Shown here piece after piece: positions 24,052 through 31,354 of a stretch of 34,550 nucleotides of DNA (position 1 is its first letter; every line of letters begins with the position of its first letter). The position numbers and the translations under genes were made by a program. Under the pieces are notes generated by a model, which saw only the letters and a list, made by a program, of their open reading frames with translations, made no database searches and was not told where the DNA came from. Location: contig LADV01000002.1 in the NCBI GenBank assembly GCA_000961805.1, positions 1 through 34,550 of the forward strand, written 5' to 3'. The DNA comes from Peptococcaceae bacterium BRH_c23 (GTDB taxonomy: Bacteria > Bacillota_B > Desulfitobacteriia > Desulfitobacteriales > Desulfitobacteriaceae).

Positions 24052-25047
24052 ATGGTTATCATAAGGAATAATGATAGGGGGCAAAGATCTATCCTTTTCG
24101 CGTTTAGCTAACCACGATTCAAAACGGTCATCTTGAACATTCCGCATGGCTAAAAAGGCGTTTCTCTGCAGGACGCCCTTACCACGCCATCCCGCCGCTG
24201 TTGCTCTAAAGCGTTGTTGAAACACTCCTTTAGTTAGATTAAGGGTTTCCAGTAAATCAACACCACGCCGGAGTGAGGTTGGGAACACCTGCTCCTCCAT
24301 CATTCTTTTTTGGTTGTGCGGACAAACTTCCTGACAAACATCGCAGCCGAATATTTGCGTTCCCAGCTGTCCGCGTTCCTCTGCCGTAAGCACCTCCTTG
24401 CTCTGGGTAAGGTAAGAGATGCAACGTTTAGCGGCAAAAGGTTCTTGTCCAATGATCTGCGCGGGACAGGCATGAAGACATTTTTGACAGGCTCCGCATT
24501 GACCTGCTTTAAGCGCAGCATCTGGAGGAAACGTTTGGTCCAAAAGAAGAATGGCCAGCGTCACAAAAGAACCATAATTGGGAATAATCAACTGTTGATT
24601 TCGGCCAATCCAGCCAATCCCTGCTCGTACCGCAAACCCACGCTCAATCAAAGGTCCGGTATCCACTTGGAAATCGAAGTTTCCTTGCCAGTTGTTACTA
24701 ATCATCGTACCCACTAAAGCCTTAATCTTCTGATCAAGGACGTGATGATAGTCCCCTCCTACTGCTGAGCGTGCCAATACACCCTCTCCTTTTTGGGGTG
24801 GAAGCGAAGAAGGGAGCGGATAGGCTAGGACAACAACCGTCTGGCAAAGTCGCCAAACTGCTCGAGGATCAAGCCGCCGCTGGATTTCCGTATCTTCAAA
24901 AGGTGTCGCCAGCCCTTGATCAATCCGAGCTTGCACCATAGGGGCTAAATCATCAATCATGTCTGCTTTGGTAAACCCAATTGAGACAAACCCTAATTGA
25001 GATGCCCATTTTTTTATATTATTCTTCCACTGCAGTTGCTTATCCAA
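24046..25047 (-). CDS. queG: Epoxyqueuosine reductase QueG
   Basis: Last step of queuosine synthesis: reduces epoxyqueuosine to queuosine in tRNA, using cobalamin and two [4Fe-4S] clusters. The 333 residues carry the family blocks VDTGPLIERGFAVRAGIGWI and NYGSFVTLAILL, then the two ferredoxin-like motifs CGACQKCLHACPAQ and CDVCQEVCPHNQK with an additional Cys in KRCISYLTQSKE. The start is probably the TTG at 25047 with AGGAGG/AAAGGG upstream. The stop overlaps by 6 nt with the convergent flavodoxin gene and no terminator lies between them. Confidence 0.95.
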   Translation of the reverse strand: MDKQLQWKNNIKKWASQLGFVSIGFTKADMIDDLAPMVQARIDQGLATPFEDTEIQRRLDPRAVWRLCQTVVVLAYPLPSSLPPQKGEGVLARSAVGGDYHHVLDQKIKALVGTMISNNWQGNFDFQVDTGPLIERGFAVRAGIGWIGRNQQLIIPNYGSFVTLAILLLDQTFPPDAALKAGQCGACQKCLHACPAQIIGQEPFAAKRCISYLTQSKEVLTAEERGQLGTQIFGCDVCQEVCPHNQKRMMEEQVFPTSLRRGVDLLETLNLTKGVFQQRFRATAAGWRGKGVLQRNAFLAMRNVQDDRFESWLAKREKDRSLPPIIIPYDNHL

Positions 25048-25125
25048 TTTTGCCCTTTCCTCCTCGGATAAATCAAGGCTTCATATCAACTTGAGCTTGC
25101 CCGATACTTTACAACCTGAGAGTAT

Positions 25126-25157
25126 GAAAAATAGCCCCCCACAATCTTTGCGAGGGG
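25126..25157 (-). terminator. Intrinsic terminator after rubredoxin/flavin reductase gene
   Basis: On the minus strand CCCC-T-CGCAA pairs with TTGTG-GGGG (one bulge, one G-U) around AGA and is followed by GGCTATTTTTC. Confidence 0.75.
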
Positions 25158-25182
25158 TATATAATGTTTCGGCAGTATTTGA

Positions 25183-25827
25183 CTATTTGGATGCCCTAAA
25201 AAAGGCATAAGTCATTGGATCTCCTTCTTGAAGGATCTCCCCTGCAGTCACGTCCCCTAAAAATAACGTGTGAGTTCCTGCATCCAATTGCCCCGTAACA
25301 GTTGCTTCCATAGTCACAAGCACATCGGCTAGTAATAAGACTCCCGATTCTCCACGGTGCACAGCCAAACCCTCAAACTTATTGACATCCCGACCCGATC
25401 GATATCCAAATCCTCGCGCATAGTCCTGACCTGTTTGGCTTAATACAGAAACACCAAACTTACCGCTCTTCTGGATAAGCTCATGGGTATAGTTTTGTTT
25501 ATTGATCCCAATTGCGATTTTAGCAGGTTCTGACGTAATTTGAAAACAAGTGTTTGCACATTGACCATTATCCTTGCCCTCAGCTTGAGCGGTAATTATA
25601 AAAAGGCCGTAGGAAATCCGGTAGAGTGCTTGACGAATTGCAGTTGCTTTGTCTGGCTGCACCAGAACAGGCTTAGTGGCCGGTTTAATTTCTGATGATT
25701 TTAGTGCTTCCTCTTCAGTAACAAGCTCAAAGAAACTCGCATCAACACCACAGACTGGACAAATATCCGGCGGATTATCGCCAGTATGTATATACCCACA
25801 TACGGTACAACGCCAACGTTTTTCCAT
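25183..25827 (-). CDS. Rubredoxin-like/flavin reductase fusion (Hrb type)
   Basis: A 214-residue redox protein. Residues 1-35 are a short rubredoxin-like iron site (WRCTVCGYIHTGD, DICPVCGVDASFFELV) of the kind seen at the end of rubrerythrins. After a linker, residues about 55-210 are a flavin-reductase-like FMN domain (ALYRISYGLFIITAQ, NGQCANTCFQITSEP, HTLFLGDVTAGE). Such fusions include the high-molecular-weight rubredoxin that passes electrons to flavodiiron proteins for NO or O2 reduction in anaerobes. No flavodiiron gene is nearby. It is a single-gene unit with its own promoter at 25860-25888 and terminator at 25126-25157. Confidence 0.9.
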   Translation of the reverse strand: MEKRWRCTVCGYIHTGDNPPDICPVCGVDASFFELVTEEEALKSSEIKPATKPVLVQPDKATAIRQALYRISYGLFIITAQAEGKDNGQCANTCFQITSEPAKIAIGINKQNYTHELIQKSGKFGVSVLSQTGQDYARGFGYRSGRDVNKFEGLAVHRGESGVLLLADVLVTMEATVTGQLDAGTHTLFLGDVTAGEILQEGDPMTYAFFRASK

Positions 25828-25859
25828 TAGCTTCAGCCCCCTTTATCGAAATCATTATA

Positions 25860-25888
25860 ATTTTAATTTTATAATTTCTTTAAGTCAA
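25860..25888 (-). promoter_or_regulatory. Sigma-A-type promoter for rubredoxin/flavin reductase gene
   Basis: TTGACT (25888-25883) and TAAAAT (25865-25860) are separated by 17 nt in a very AT-rich region; a TATAAT lies a few bases further downstream. Confidence 0.75.
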
Positions 25889-25948
25889 GATTTATTTTTC
25901 ACTAATTAGTACTTAATTCCCTAATTATAGTTACAAAAAAACTACTGC

Positions 25949-27526
25949 TTAACTATTATGCCAAAAAAGTCTGTATTCTTTTTCAAGAAATTGTAAATCT
26001 GTCAGACTAAGATTTGTATCCATCATAATCTTCCAACGGACCTGTTCTTTGAAGCGGCCAAACCGTTCCCCTTCCAGCCCTTTCCCATGGACAAATTCTT
26101 CAAAAAACCCCCAATTCAGGGAGTTGGCGCGTTCTATTAAGACTGTACACGAATTTCTGATTTCGCCCTGAATCCGGCCCAACTGTTCTTGATGTTTTCC
26201 GGCGTCCTGCTTCCCACCCAGAAAATCTGCTCTCCATAAATTAAGCAGATTCTCGACTCTTTGGGTCTTAAAATTTTGCCCATCCCAACCGATCTCCCAG
26301 GCAAAGCGGAGAGCCTTTTTTTTAATGACCTTGGCATCTGGAACGTCTTCCTTTAAATTAGTCATAAAGGCCAGTGTGCCCGACATATGATGCCCGACTA
26401 AAAAATGAAGTTCTTGTTCTCCACGACTTCCTCCGGGAAGAACCATCGACCAACGAAAGCGTGGTAAGATTTGGTTGACCAAACGGGCACTTTCCTTTTC
26501 ATGTTGAAGAAAATGGCGCTTCCCTTCTGGAACCCATTCAAAGGTTTTTTTGAGTTTGTATTGCATTGGTTTTATCCGTTTTATGACAATGGTATCAGGG
26601 TAGTTATCTAACCTTCCCCCATGGACTTCTACCATTTTATTCTTCCAGTGCTCTAGGTTTTTCCCTATCAATTTAAAATCATCAACAGAATAACCTTGGT
26701 TTGTCTGCTTAAGGGTTCCCCAAACAAAACACTCTCGACTGGCTGTTTCCCATTTTCCCAGATCATGAAATAAAGCCGCTAAGCGCAGTAAGACGACGGA
26801 AGGCGTATTTTTTACAACCTGGCGAGTATGTTCCCAAGCATCCTTGGTATGGTAGCGATTTTGCACCAATCCTTTGAGTCGTGCTAGTTCCGGAATATAC
26901 GTTTGAAAGTACCCTAAGTCATCGAGAAGCCCTAAGGCCTTATCAATCTCATCCAAAATAAGGATTCTCCCCAATTCCTCGGTGACTCGCTCCACCGCGA
27001 CATTTTCGAGTTGTGGGATATGATCTAGCGCTGCCCGCCAAGTCTCCGGCTCAATCTCCAAGTTGTTCCGGACTGCTAGGCGAACGAGACGTAGTATTCT
27101 AAGCGGATCATCACTAAAACGGTCCGCTGCAGTCCCGCAGGCCTTAAGCCGTCGACTTTTTAAATCTTCGAGGCCATTTAAAGGATCTTTAATCTCTCCC
27201 GTCCTTACATCTTGGTAAACTGCATTTAAGGTAAAATCCCTCCGGAGGGCATCTAATTCTATTTCTCCATCAAACGACACGATGTCCACTCGTTCTGTCC
27301 CTTGGAACAAACTGACCGTCTCCTGTTTAGCACCCATTAGATGAGGGTTATACCCCCAATTAGACACTAAATTATGAATCTCTTGAAGGGAAAGTGCCAT
27401 AACTGCATCCACATCTTTGGAGGGAATTCCCCATTGTGCATCACGAACTGCTCCACCAACCATGTAGACGGGGCTAAACTCACTGAGCTTAATTAAGATT
27501 TCCTGTTGAAAGGATGTGCCTGTCAT
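25949..27526 (-). CDS. CCA tRNA nucleotidyltransferase with enlarged HD domain
   Basis: Adds or repairs the 3' CCA of tRNAs. The class II head has VYMVGGAVRDAQWG (residues 24-29), the metal site KDVDAVM, and RRDFTLNAVYQD (from residue 96). DRFSDDPLRILRLVRLA, the neck and body domain, follow, and LAALFHDLGK is the HD motif (His254-Asp255). The product is 525 residues, longer than the usual 400-450. About 75 extra residues (about 262-338), very rich in Lys and aromatic residues, are inserted between HDLGK and QHEKESARLVN. The ATG at 27526 has GGAGGG at 5 nt; the upstream ATG at 27544 does not. Confidence 0.88.
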   Translation of the reverse strand: MTGTSFQQEILIKLSEFSPVYMVGGAVRDAQWGIPSKDVDAVMALSLQEIHNLVSNWGYNPHLMGAKQETVSLFQGTERVDIVSFDGEIELDALRRDFTLNAVYQDVRTGEIKDPLNGLEDLKSRRLKACGTAADRFSDDPLRILRLVRLAVRNNLEIEPETWRAALDHIPQLENVAVERVTEELGRILILDEIDKALGLLDDLGYFQTYIPELARLKGLVQNRYHTKDAWEHTRQVVKNTPSVVLLRLAALFHDLGKWETASRECFVWGTLKQTNQGYSVDDFKLIGKNLEHWKNKMVEVHGGRLDNYPDTIVIKRIKPMQYKLKKTFEWVPEGKRHFLQHEKESARLVNQILPRFRWSMVLPGGSRGEQELHFLVGHHMSGTLAFMTNLKEDVPDAKVIKKKALRFAWEIGWDGQNFKTQRVENLLNLWRADFLGGKQDAGKHQEQLGRIQGEIRNSCTVLIERANSLNWGFFEEFVHGKGLEGERFGRFKEQVRWKIMMDTNLSLTDLQFLEKEYRLFWHNS

Positions 27527-27651
27527 GAAATCCCTCCATTCCATTACTGTTAGCTATCAAGCATACAACTTGAGAACCTCGTAAGCTTCATCAAGGATAT
27601 TTTCTCCATCGGCACCCTTTTCTACTCGCTCTTATTTAAGCCCTCTTGCTT

Positions 27652-28572
27652 TTAACAAAGTACCGAAATTTTCGGCCCAGTTTTAACCTTCCATGCACTT
27701 TCTGGTCCGCATTCTCCGTCAAGATCTGATTTAATGACCCGATCTGTGTAAACTGTCAACTCAGTGGTTTGAAATTCCATAATTTTTTCGGACTCTACTT
27801 TTTCTTTACGCAAAACGTTGAGGAGAAGACGGATTGTTTCAGGCCAGCCAGATGCTAGAACAATTAATATGTCCAGCTTGCCGTCGGTCAGAGAAGCTCT
27901 TGGTACTAATTGCCGAAGTCCCCCGACCGAGTGGCCATTTACTGCCAAGAACAAGACAACCTCTTCCGAATGTTGTTGCCCGTCCTTCTCAAACTCAACA
28001 TGGAATGGACGAAACAAAGGAAGTGTTTCAATTCCTTTGAGAAAATACGCTAGTTGTCCAAGAGTATTCTTAACGCGGGTATCTACTTTTTGAGAAACAT
28101 CCGTCAATAGCCCCGCACTTGCCACGTTCACAAAATATCGGTCATTAACCTGACCAGTATCCATGCGAAAAATATTTCCTTTGGCAATAACTTTACATGC
28201 TTCAGGTATACTTTTAGGTAACCGCAATGCGAAGGCTAAATCATTTGCCGTCCCCACGGGCAAAATACCCAGCACAGGACGTTGATCCTCTGGAATCTGC
28301 AGCAACCCGTTGACCGCCTGATGAATACTCCCATCTCCTCCAGCAATTACGAAACGGTCTACATCATTACTTTGAGACGCGACTTGTTCCATATCCTCAG
28401 GAGAACATGCTCTATGTACACAAACCTCGTAGCCGCTTTCTTGAAAAATGCGGATCACTGTATCGAGTTGTCTGGTTAATTTTCGCCGACCTGCGTAAGG
28501 GTTATAGACCAAACGTAATCGTTTACCCTTCATGACGGTTGATATCAACTCCTTATCTAGAATTATATTCAA
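27652..28572 (-). CDS. Diacylglycerol/lipid kinase family protein (YegS/BmrU type)
   Basis: A lipid kinase of the DAGK catalytic fold, 306 residues. It has LRLVYNPYAGRRKL at the start, the ATP-binding FVIAGGDGSIHQAVNGL, LPVGTANDLAFALRLP and the C-terminal DGECGPESAWKVKTGPKISV. Acts on diacylglycerol or related lipids at the inner membrane face. The start is uncertain. A TTG at 28572 has GAGGG at 7 nt and begins 10 nt after the aminopeptidase stop. An ATG at 28533 would give the more usual N-terminus (MKGKRLRLVYNP) but has AAGGAG 15 nt away, with the palindrome GTTGATATCAAC in between. Co-transcribed with the M29 peptidase gene. Confidence 0.88.
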   Translation of the reverse strand: MNIILDKELISTVMKGKRLRLVYNPYAGRRKLTRQLDTVIRIFQESGYEVCVHRACSPEDMEQVASQSNDVDRFVIAGGDGSIHQAVNGLLQIPEDQRPVLGILPVGTANDLAFALRLPKSIPEACKVIAKGNIFRMDTGQVNDRYFVNVASAGLLTDVSQKVDTRVKNTLGQLAYFLKGIETLPLFRPFHVEFEKDGQQHSEEVVLFLAVNGHSVGGLRQLVPRASLTDGKLDILIVLASGWPETIRLLLNVLRKEKVESEKIMEFQTTELTVYTDRVIKSDLDGECGPESAWKVKTGPKISVLC

Positions 28573-28582
28573 TCTTCATCCC

Positions 28583-29701
28583 TCAGGATTTTAGGTTCTC
28601 AGGGTTCAAACTCTCAAGTTCTGGTAAGACAAAGCGTCCGTCTTTGCGAACTAAAATCTCATCGAAGTAAATTTCTCCACCACCATAATCCGGTCTTTGA
28701 ATACATACTAAATCCCAGTGTATGGCAGATTTGTTTCCATTGTTACAATCATCATAACAGGAGCCAGGGGTAAAATGAAAGCTCCCATCAATCTTTTCAT
28801 CAAATAAGGTATCTTTCATCGGAGTACTTATGTATGGATTCACTCCGATAGCAAACTCACCAACGTAACGCGCACCTTCATCTGTATCAAACAAGGACTC
28901 TATCCGTTTAGTATCGTTCGCAGTCGCTTTAACGATTTTTCCGCTTTCGAATTCCAAGACAATATTTTCATAAGTAAATCCTTGGTAAACAGACGGTGTA
29001 TTATAACTGATTCGACCATTAACCGAATCTTTGAGTGGTGCCGTAAAAATCTCCCCATCTGGAATATTTACATGTCCATCACACTTAATGGCTGACATTC
29101 CTTTAATCGAGAAGGTCAAATCAGTTCCTGGTCCGACGATGCGTACCTGATCGGTTTTCTCCAAAAGGTCTTTTAACGGATCCATAGCACGAGACATCTT
29201 GGAATAATCCAAGTTACACACGTCAAAATAGAAATTTTCAAATCCTTCGATACTCATGTTTCCTAACTGAGCCATTGAAGCGTTAGGGTATCTTAAAATA
29301 CACCAACGGGTATGCCCCACACGTTGCTCCGAATGCACAGGTTTTTGGTAATGGGAAGCATATATCTTCATTGCCTCGCTAGGGATATCAGCCCATTCGT
29401 TCGCATTTTCTCCACCCCGAATTCCTAGATAGGCCTGCATCTCTTTCATGCGGGCAAGATCCCAGCGAGTCATAGCCTCAGCCTGCTCAACCGTAAATTC
29501 TTTTAATAGTTCACGGAGTAAGGTATGATTAACCATAGACAGAAATGGTACACCACCCGCTTGATAGGCATATCTGACAAGCGCTTGAGCGAGTGGAATA
29601 TCTGGTCCAAACACCTCAATCAGGATTTTCTCGCCAGGTTGAAGGGCAATCGAGTAATTGATTAAAGAATCGGCTAGTTTTTCGATACGAGCATCTTTCA
29701 T
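28583..29701 (-). CDS. M29-family aminopeptidase
   Basis: A cytoplasmic metallo-aminopeptidase of 372 residues (aminopeptidase T/PepS family), which releases N-terminal residues with a two-metal site. Expected ligands can be located: Glu in NIPDGEIFTAPL, Glu in YVGEFAIGVNP, His in SFHFTPGSCY, and His and Asp in SAIHWDLVCI. The N-terminal domain begins with the family's LADSLINYSIALQPGEKILI. The ATG at 29701 follows AGGAGG at 6 nt. The lipid kinase gene begins 10 nt after its stop. A 19-nt inverted repeat at 29742-29760 lies in the divergent region shared with the pseudouridine synthase gene. Confidence 0.94.
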   Translation of the reverse strand: MKDARIEKLADSLINYSIALQPGEKILIEVFGPDIPLAQALVRYAYQAGGVPFLSMVNHTLLRELLKEFTVEQAEAMTRWDLARMKEMQAYLGIRGGENANEWADIPSEAMKIYASHYQKPVHSEQRVGHTRWCILRYPNASMAQLGNMSIEGFENFYFDVCNLDYSKMSRAMDPLKDLLEKTDQVRIVGPGTDLTFSIKGMSAIKCDGHVNIPDGEIFTAPLKDSVNGRISYNTPSVYQGFTYENIVLEFESGKIVKATANDTKRIESLFDTDEGARYVGEFAIGVNPYISTPMKDTLFDEKIDGSFHFTPGSCYDDCNNGNKSAIHWDLVCIQRPDYGGGEIYFDEILVRKDGRFVLPELESLNPENLKS

Positions 29702-29741
29702 GGTAGGCCTCCTAATATTTCAGTCTAACAAAGCTGTTTAC

Positions 29742-29760
29742 TATGGAGATATTCTCCATA
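29742..29760. promoter_or_regulatory. Inverted repeat in divergent promoter region
   Basis: TATGGAGA and TCTCCATA form perfect 8-bp arms around TAT, 41 nt from the aminopeptidase start and 104 nt from the pseudouridine synthase start. Symmetry and location fit a dimeric repressor site. TTGAAT on the plus strand just to the right (29765-29770) could be a -35 box for the right-hand gene. No regulator could be named. Confidence 0.5.
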
Positions 29761-29863
29761 TTTCTTGAATTTCCTTTTATTATCACATTTATCTTAGAAA
29801 AGTATGTTACTCAAGCCGGCTTTAGTCCAGAATTTTTTAAGCAGAGCATCAATAGGAGGTAGC

Positions 29864-30769
29864 ATGAACAGACAACCTTCACTATGGGAATATCGTCTAC
29901 GAGCAGAGGACTCCGGTCAAAAATACCTTAGTATCTTGCGCCATAAATTCCATTTTTCGCTTAAATTATTACAACGTTTAAAGCAAGGGGAACGCGTTTG
30001 GGTCGATGGACGTTTCACCTATTTAACTGCACGAGGGAAAGAAGGAGAAACATTAGCCATCCAACTCTTTTCTGACGAGGAAGCCAGCATTCCTGGCGAG
30101 GATCTTCCCCTCGAAGTTCTCTTCGAAGACGAATACCTTTTAGCCGTCAATAAGCCGGTCGGACAAGTAGTTCATCCCAACCATCGTTATCCGACGAACA
30201 CCTTAGGAAATGCAGTCATCGGCTATTGGGAGCGTAAAGGAGAACATCGCCTCTATCGGCCAATTCACCGGATTGATCGCAACACCTCTGGCGTAGTTGT
30301 TATTGCTAAAAATCAATTCGCTCATCAACAACTTGGTTGGCAACTAGAACGCGGGCATATCCATAAACGTTACATCGGCTTTGTTCAGGGAGTCGTCTTA
30401 GCATCGAACGGAACGATTGACGCTCCCCTCGGATTTGCCCCTGAAAGTTTTATCAAGCGCCAAACCGGATCCCAGGGTATGCCCGCTCGAACACATTTCC
30501 GTGTCCTCCATCGCTATCCGAAGGTCACTTTGCTTGAATTTGTTTTAGAAACTGGACGTACCCATCAGATTCGTGCCCACTGTGAGGGGTTTGGACATCC
30601 CTTGCTGGGGGATGATCTTTATGGCGGAGAACAGACTTTGATTACTCGCCAAGCACTACACTCCTTAGTGTATGCCTTCCTACATCCTGCGACTGGGCTT
30701 CCCATCTTAATTCGGGCTCCCTTTCCTAAAGATCTGAGGGACTTAGTAAAAACCTTAAAAGGCCTCTAA
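29864..30769 (+). CDS. RluA/RluD-family pseudouridine synthase
   Basis: A 301-residue RNA pseudouridine synthase. The N-terminal region (SLKLLQRLKQGERVWVDGRF) resembles the S4 RNA-binding part. The catalytic domain has LAVNKPVGQVVHP, the active-site Asp in YRPIHRIDRNTSGVVVIAKN and the C-terminal VLETGRTHQIRAHCEGFGHPLLGDDLYG. Targets in this family are uridines in 23S rRNA or tRNA and cannot be told from sequence. The ATG at 29864 follows AGGAGG at 4-5 nt; the upstream in-frame ATG at 29804 has no such site. Its stop is 4 nt from that of the convergent mscL gene. Confidence 0.93.
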   Translation: MNRQPSLWEYRLRAEDSGQKYLSILRHKFHFSLKLLQRLKQGERVWVDGRFTYLTARGKEGETLAIQLFSDEEASIPGEDLPLEVLFEDEYLLAVNKPVGQVVHPNHRYPTNTLGNAVIGYWERKGEHRLYRPIHRIDRNTSGVVVIAKNQFAHQQLGWQLERGHIHKRYIGFVQGVVLASNGTIDAPLGFAPESFIKRQTGSQGMPARTHFRVLHRYPKVTLLEFVLETGRTHQIRAHCEGFGHPLLGDDLYGGEQTLITRQALHSLVYAFLHPATGLPILIRAPFPKDLRDLVKTLKGL

Positions 30770-30773
30770 GAAA

Positions 30774-31199
30774 TCATATTGACTTTTTCTGAAGAAGGTC
30801 CCTAATCTCCGTAAGTAGCTGCACTTCCTTACTAGGGACGGGTGGAGTGAGTGGTTCTTTAGGCTCTTTCCTATTAAACTTATTCATTGCTTTGACTAAT
30901 AAGAAAATGGCACCTGCAATAATCAAAAAGTCAAACGCCGTCTGAATAAAGTTTCCTATATTTAAGGTGACAGCCTCCTTAATCACCTTTCCTGAACCAT
31001 CTACTACAGCATCTTTAAGCCCTAGCTTAAGATCGGTAAATTTAATTCCCCCTACAATAAGACCAATCGGGGGCATAATGATATCTGCTACAAGTGATGA
31101 TACAATTTTTCCGAAAGCGCTTCCGATAATGATACCTACAGCCAGGTCCATCACATTACCTTTAGTAGCAAACTCCTTAAATTCCTTAATAAAACTCAT
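30774..31199 (-). CDS. mscL: Large-conductance mechanosensitive channel
   Basis: Homopentameric channel in the inner membrane that opens under membrane tension to release solutes on osmotic downshock. The 141 residues have the N-terminal amphipathic helix [20 protein letters not shown], the pore helix [20 protein letters not shown], the [10 protein letters not shown] turn, TM2 ([20 protein letters not shown]) and the C-terminal bundle [12 protein letters not shown]. The ATG at 31199 follows AAGGAG at 7 nt; the longer frame to 31241 has no ribosome site. Confidence 0.97.
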   Translation of the reverse strand: MSFIKEFKEFATKGNVMDLAVGIIIGSAFGKIVSSLVADIIMPPIGLIVGGIKFTDLKLGLKDAVVDGSGKVIKEAVTLNIGNFIQTAFDFLIIAGAIFLLVKAMNKFNRKEPKEPLTPPVPSKEVQLLTEIRDLLQKKSI

Positions 31200-31271
31200 A
31201 ATACCACTCCTTTTTGAACCTACTAGATACTTTCTCCTCAACTTTTAGAAATTCATTTTCCACGTTTAGAG

Positions 31272-31291
31272 ACACCCACATAAGTGGGTGT
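31272..31291. repeat. Palindromic hairpin in the mscL upstream region
   Basis: ACACCCAC and GTGGGTGT form a perfect 8-bp stem with ATAA loop, followed on the plus strand by TTATAG and the C/T-G-rich stretch GCTTCGGCTTCGG. No T-run follows on the minus strand, so it is not a clear terminator for the upstream gene. It resembles a dispersed REP-like or insertion-sequence end palindrome; only one copy occurs here. Confidence 0.45.
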
Positions 31292-31354
31292 TTATAGTTT
31301 GCTTCGGCTTCGGTGAGAGTTGACATCTACGGGAGAAAGTGTTCCTTTGGTCTC

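Noticed and set aside
27557..27631. Short frame ending GENILDEAYEVLKLYA between the lipid kinase and CCA genes
   Set aside because: Looks like the end of a protein but has no start codon after the preceding stop; too short to assign, perhaps a gene remnant.
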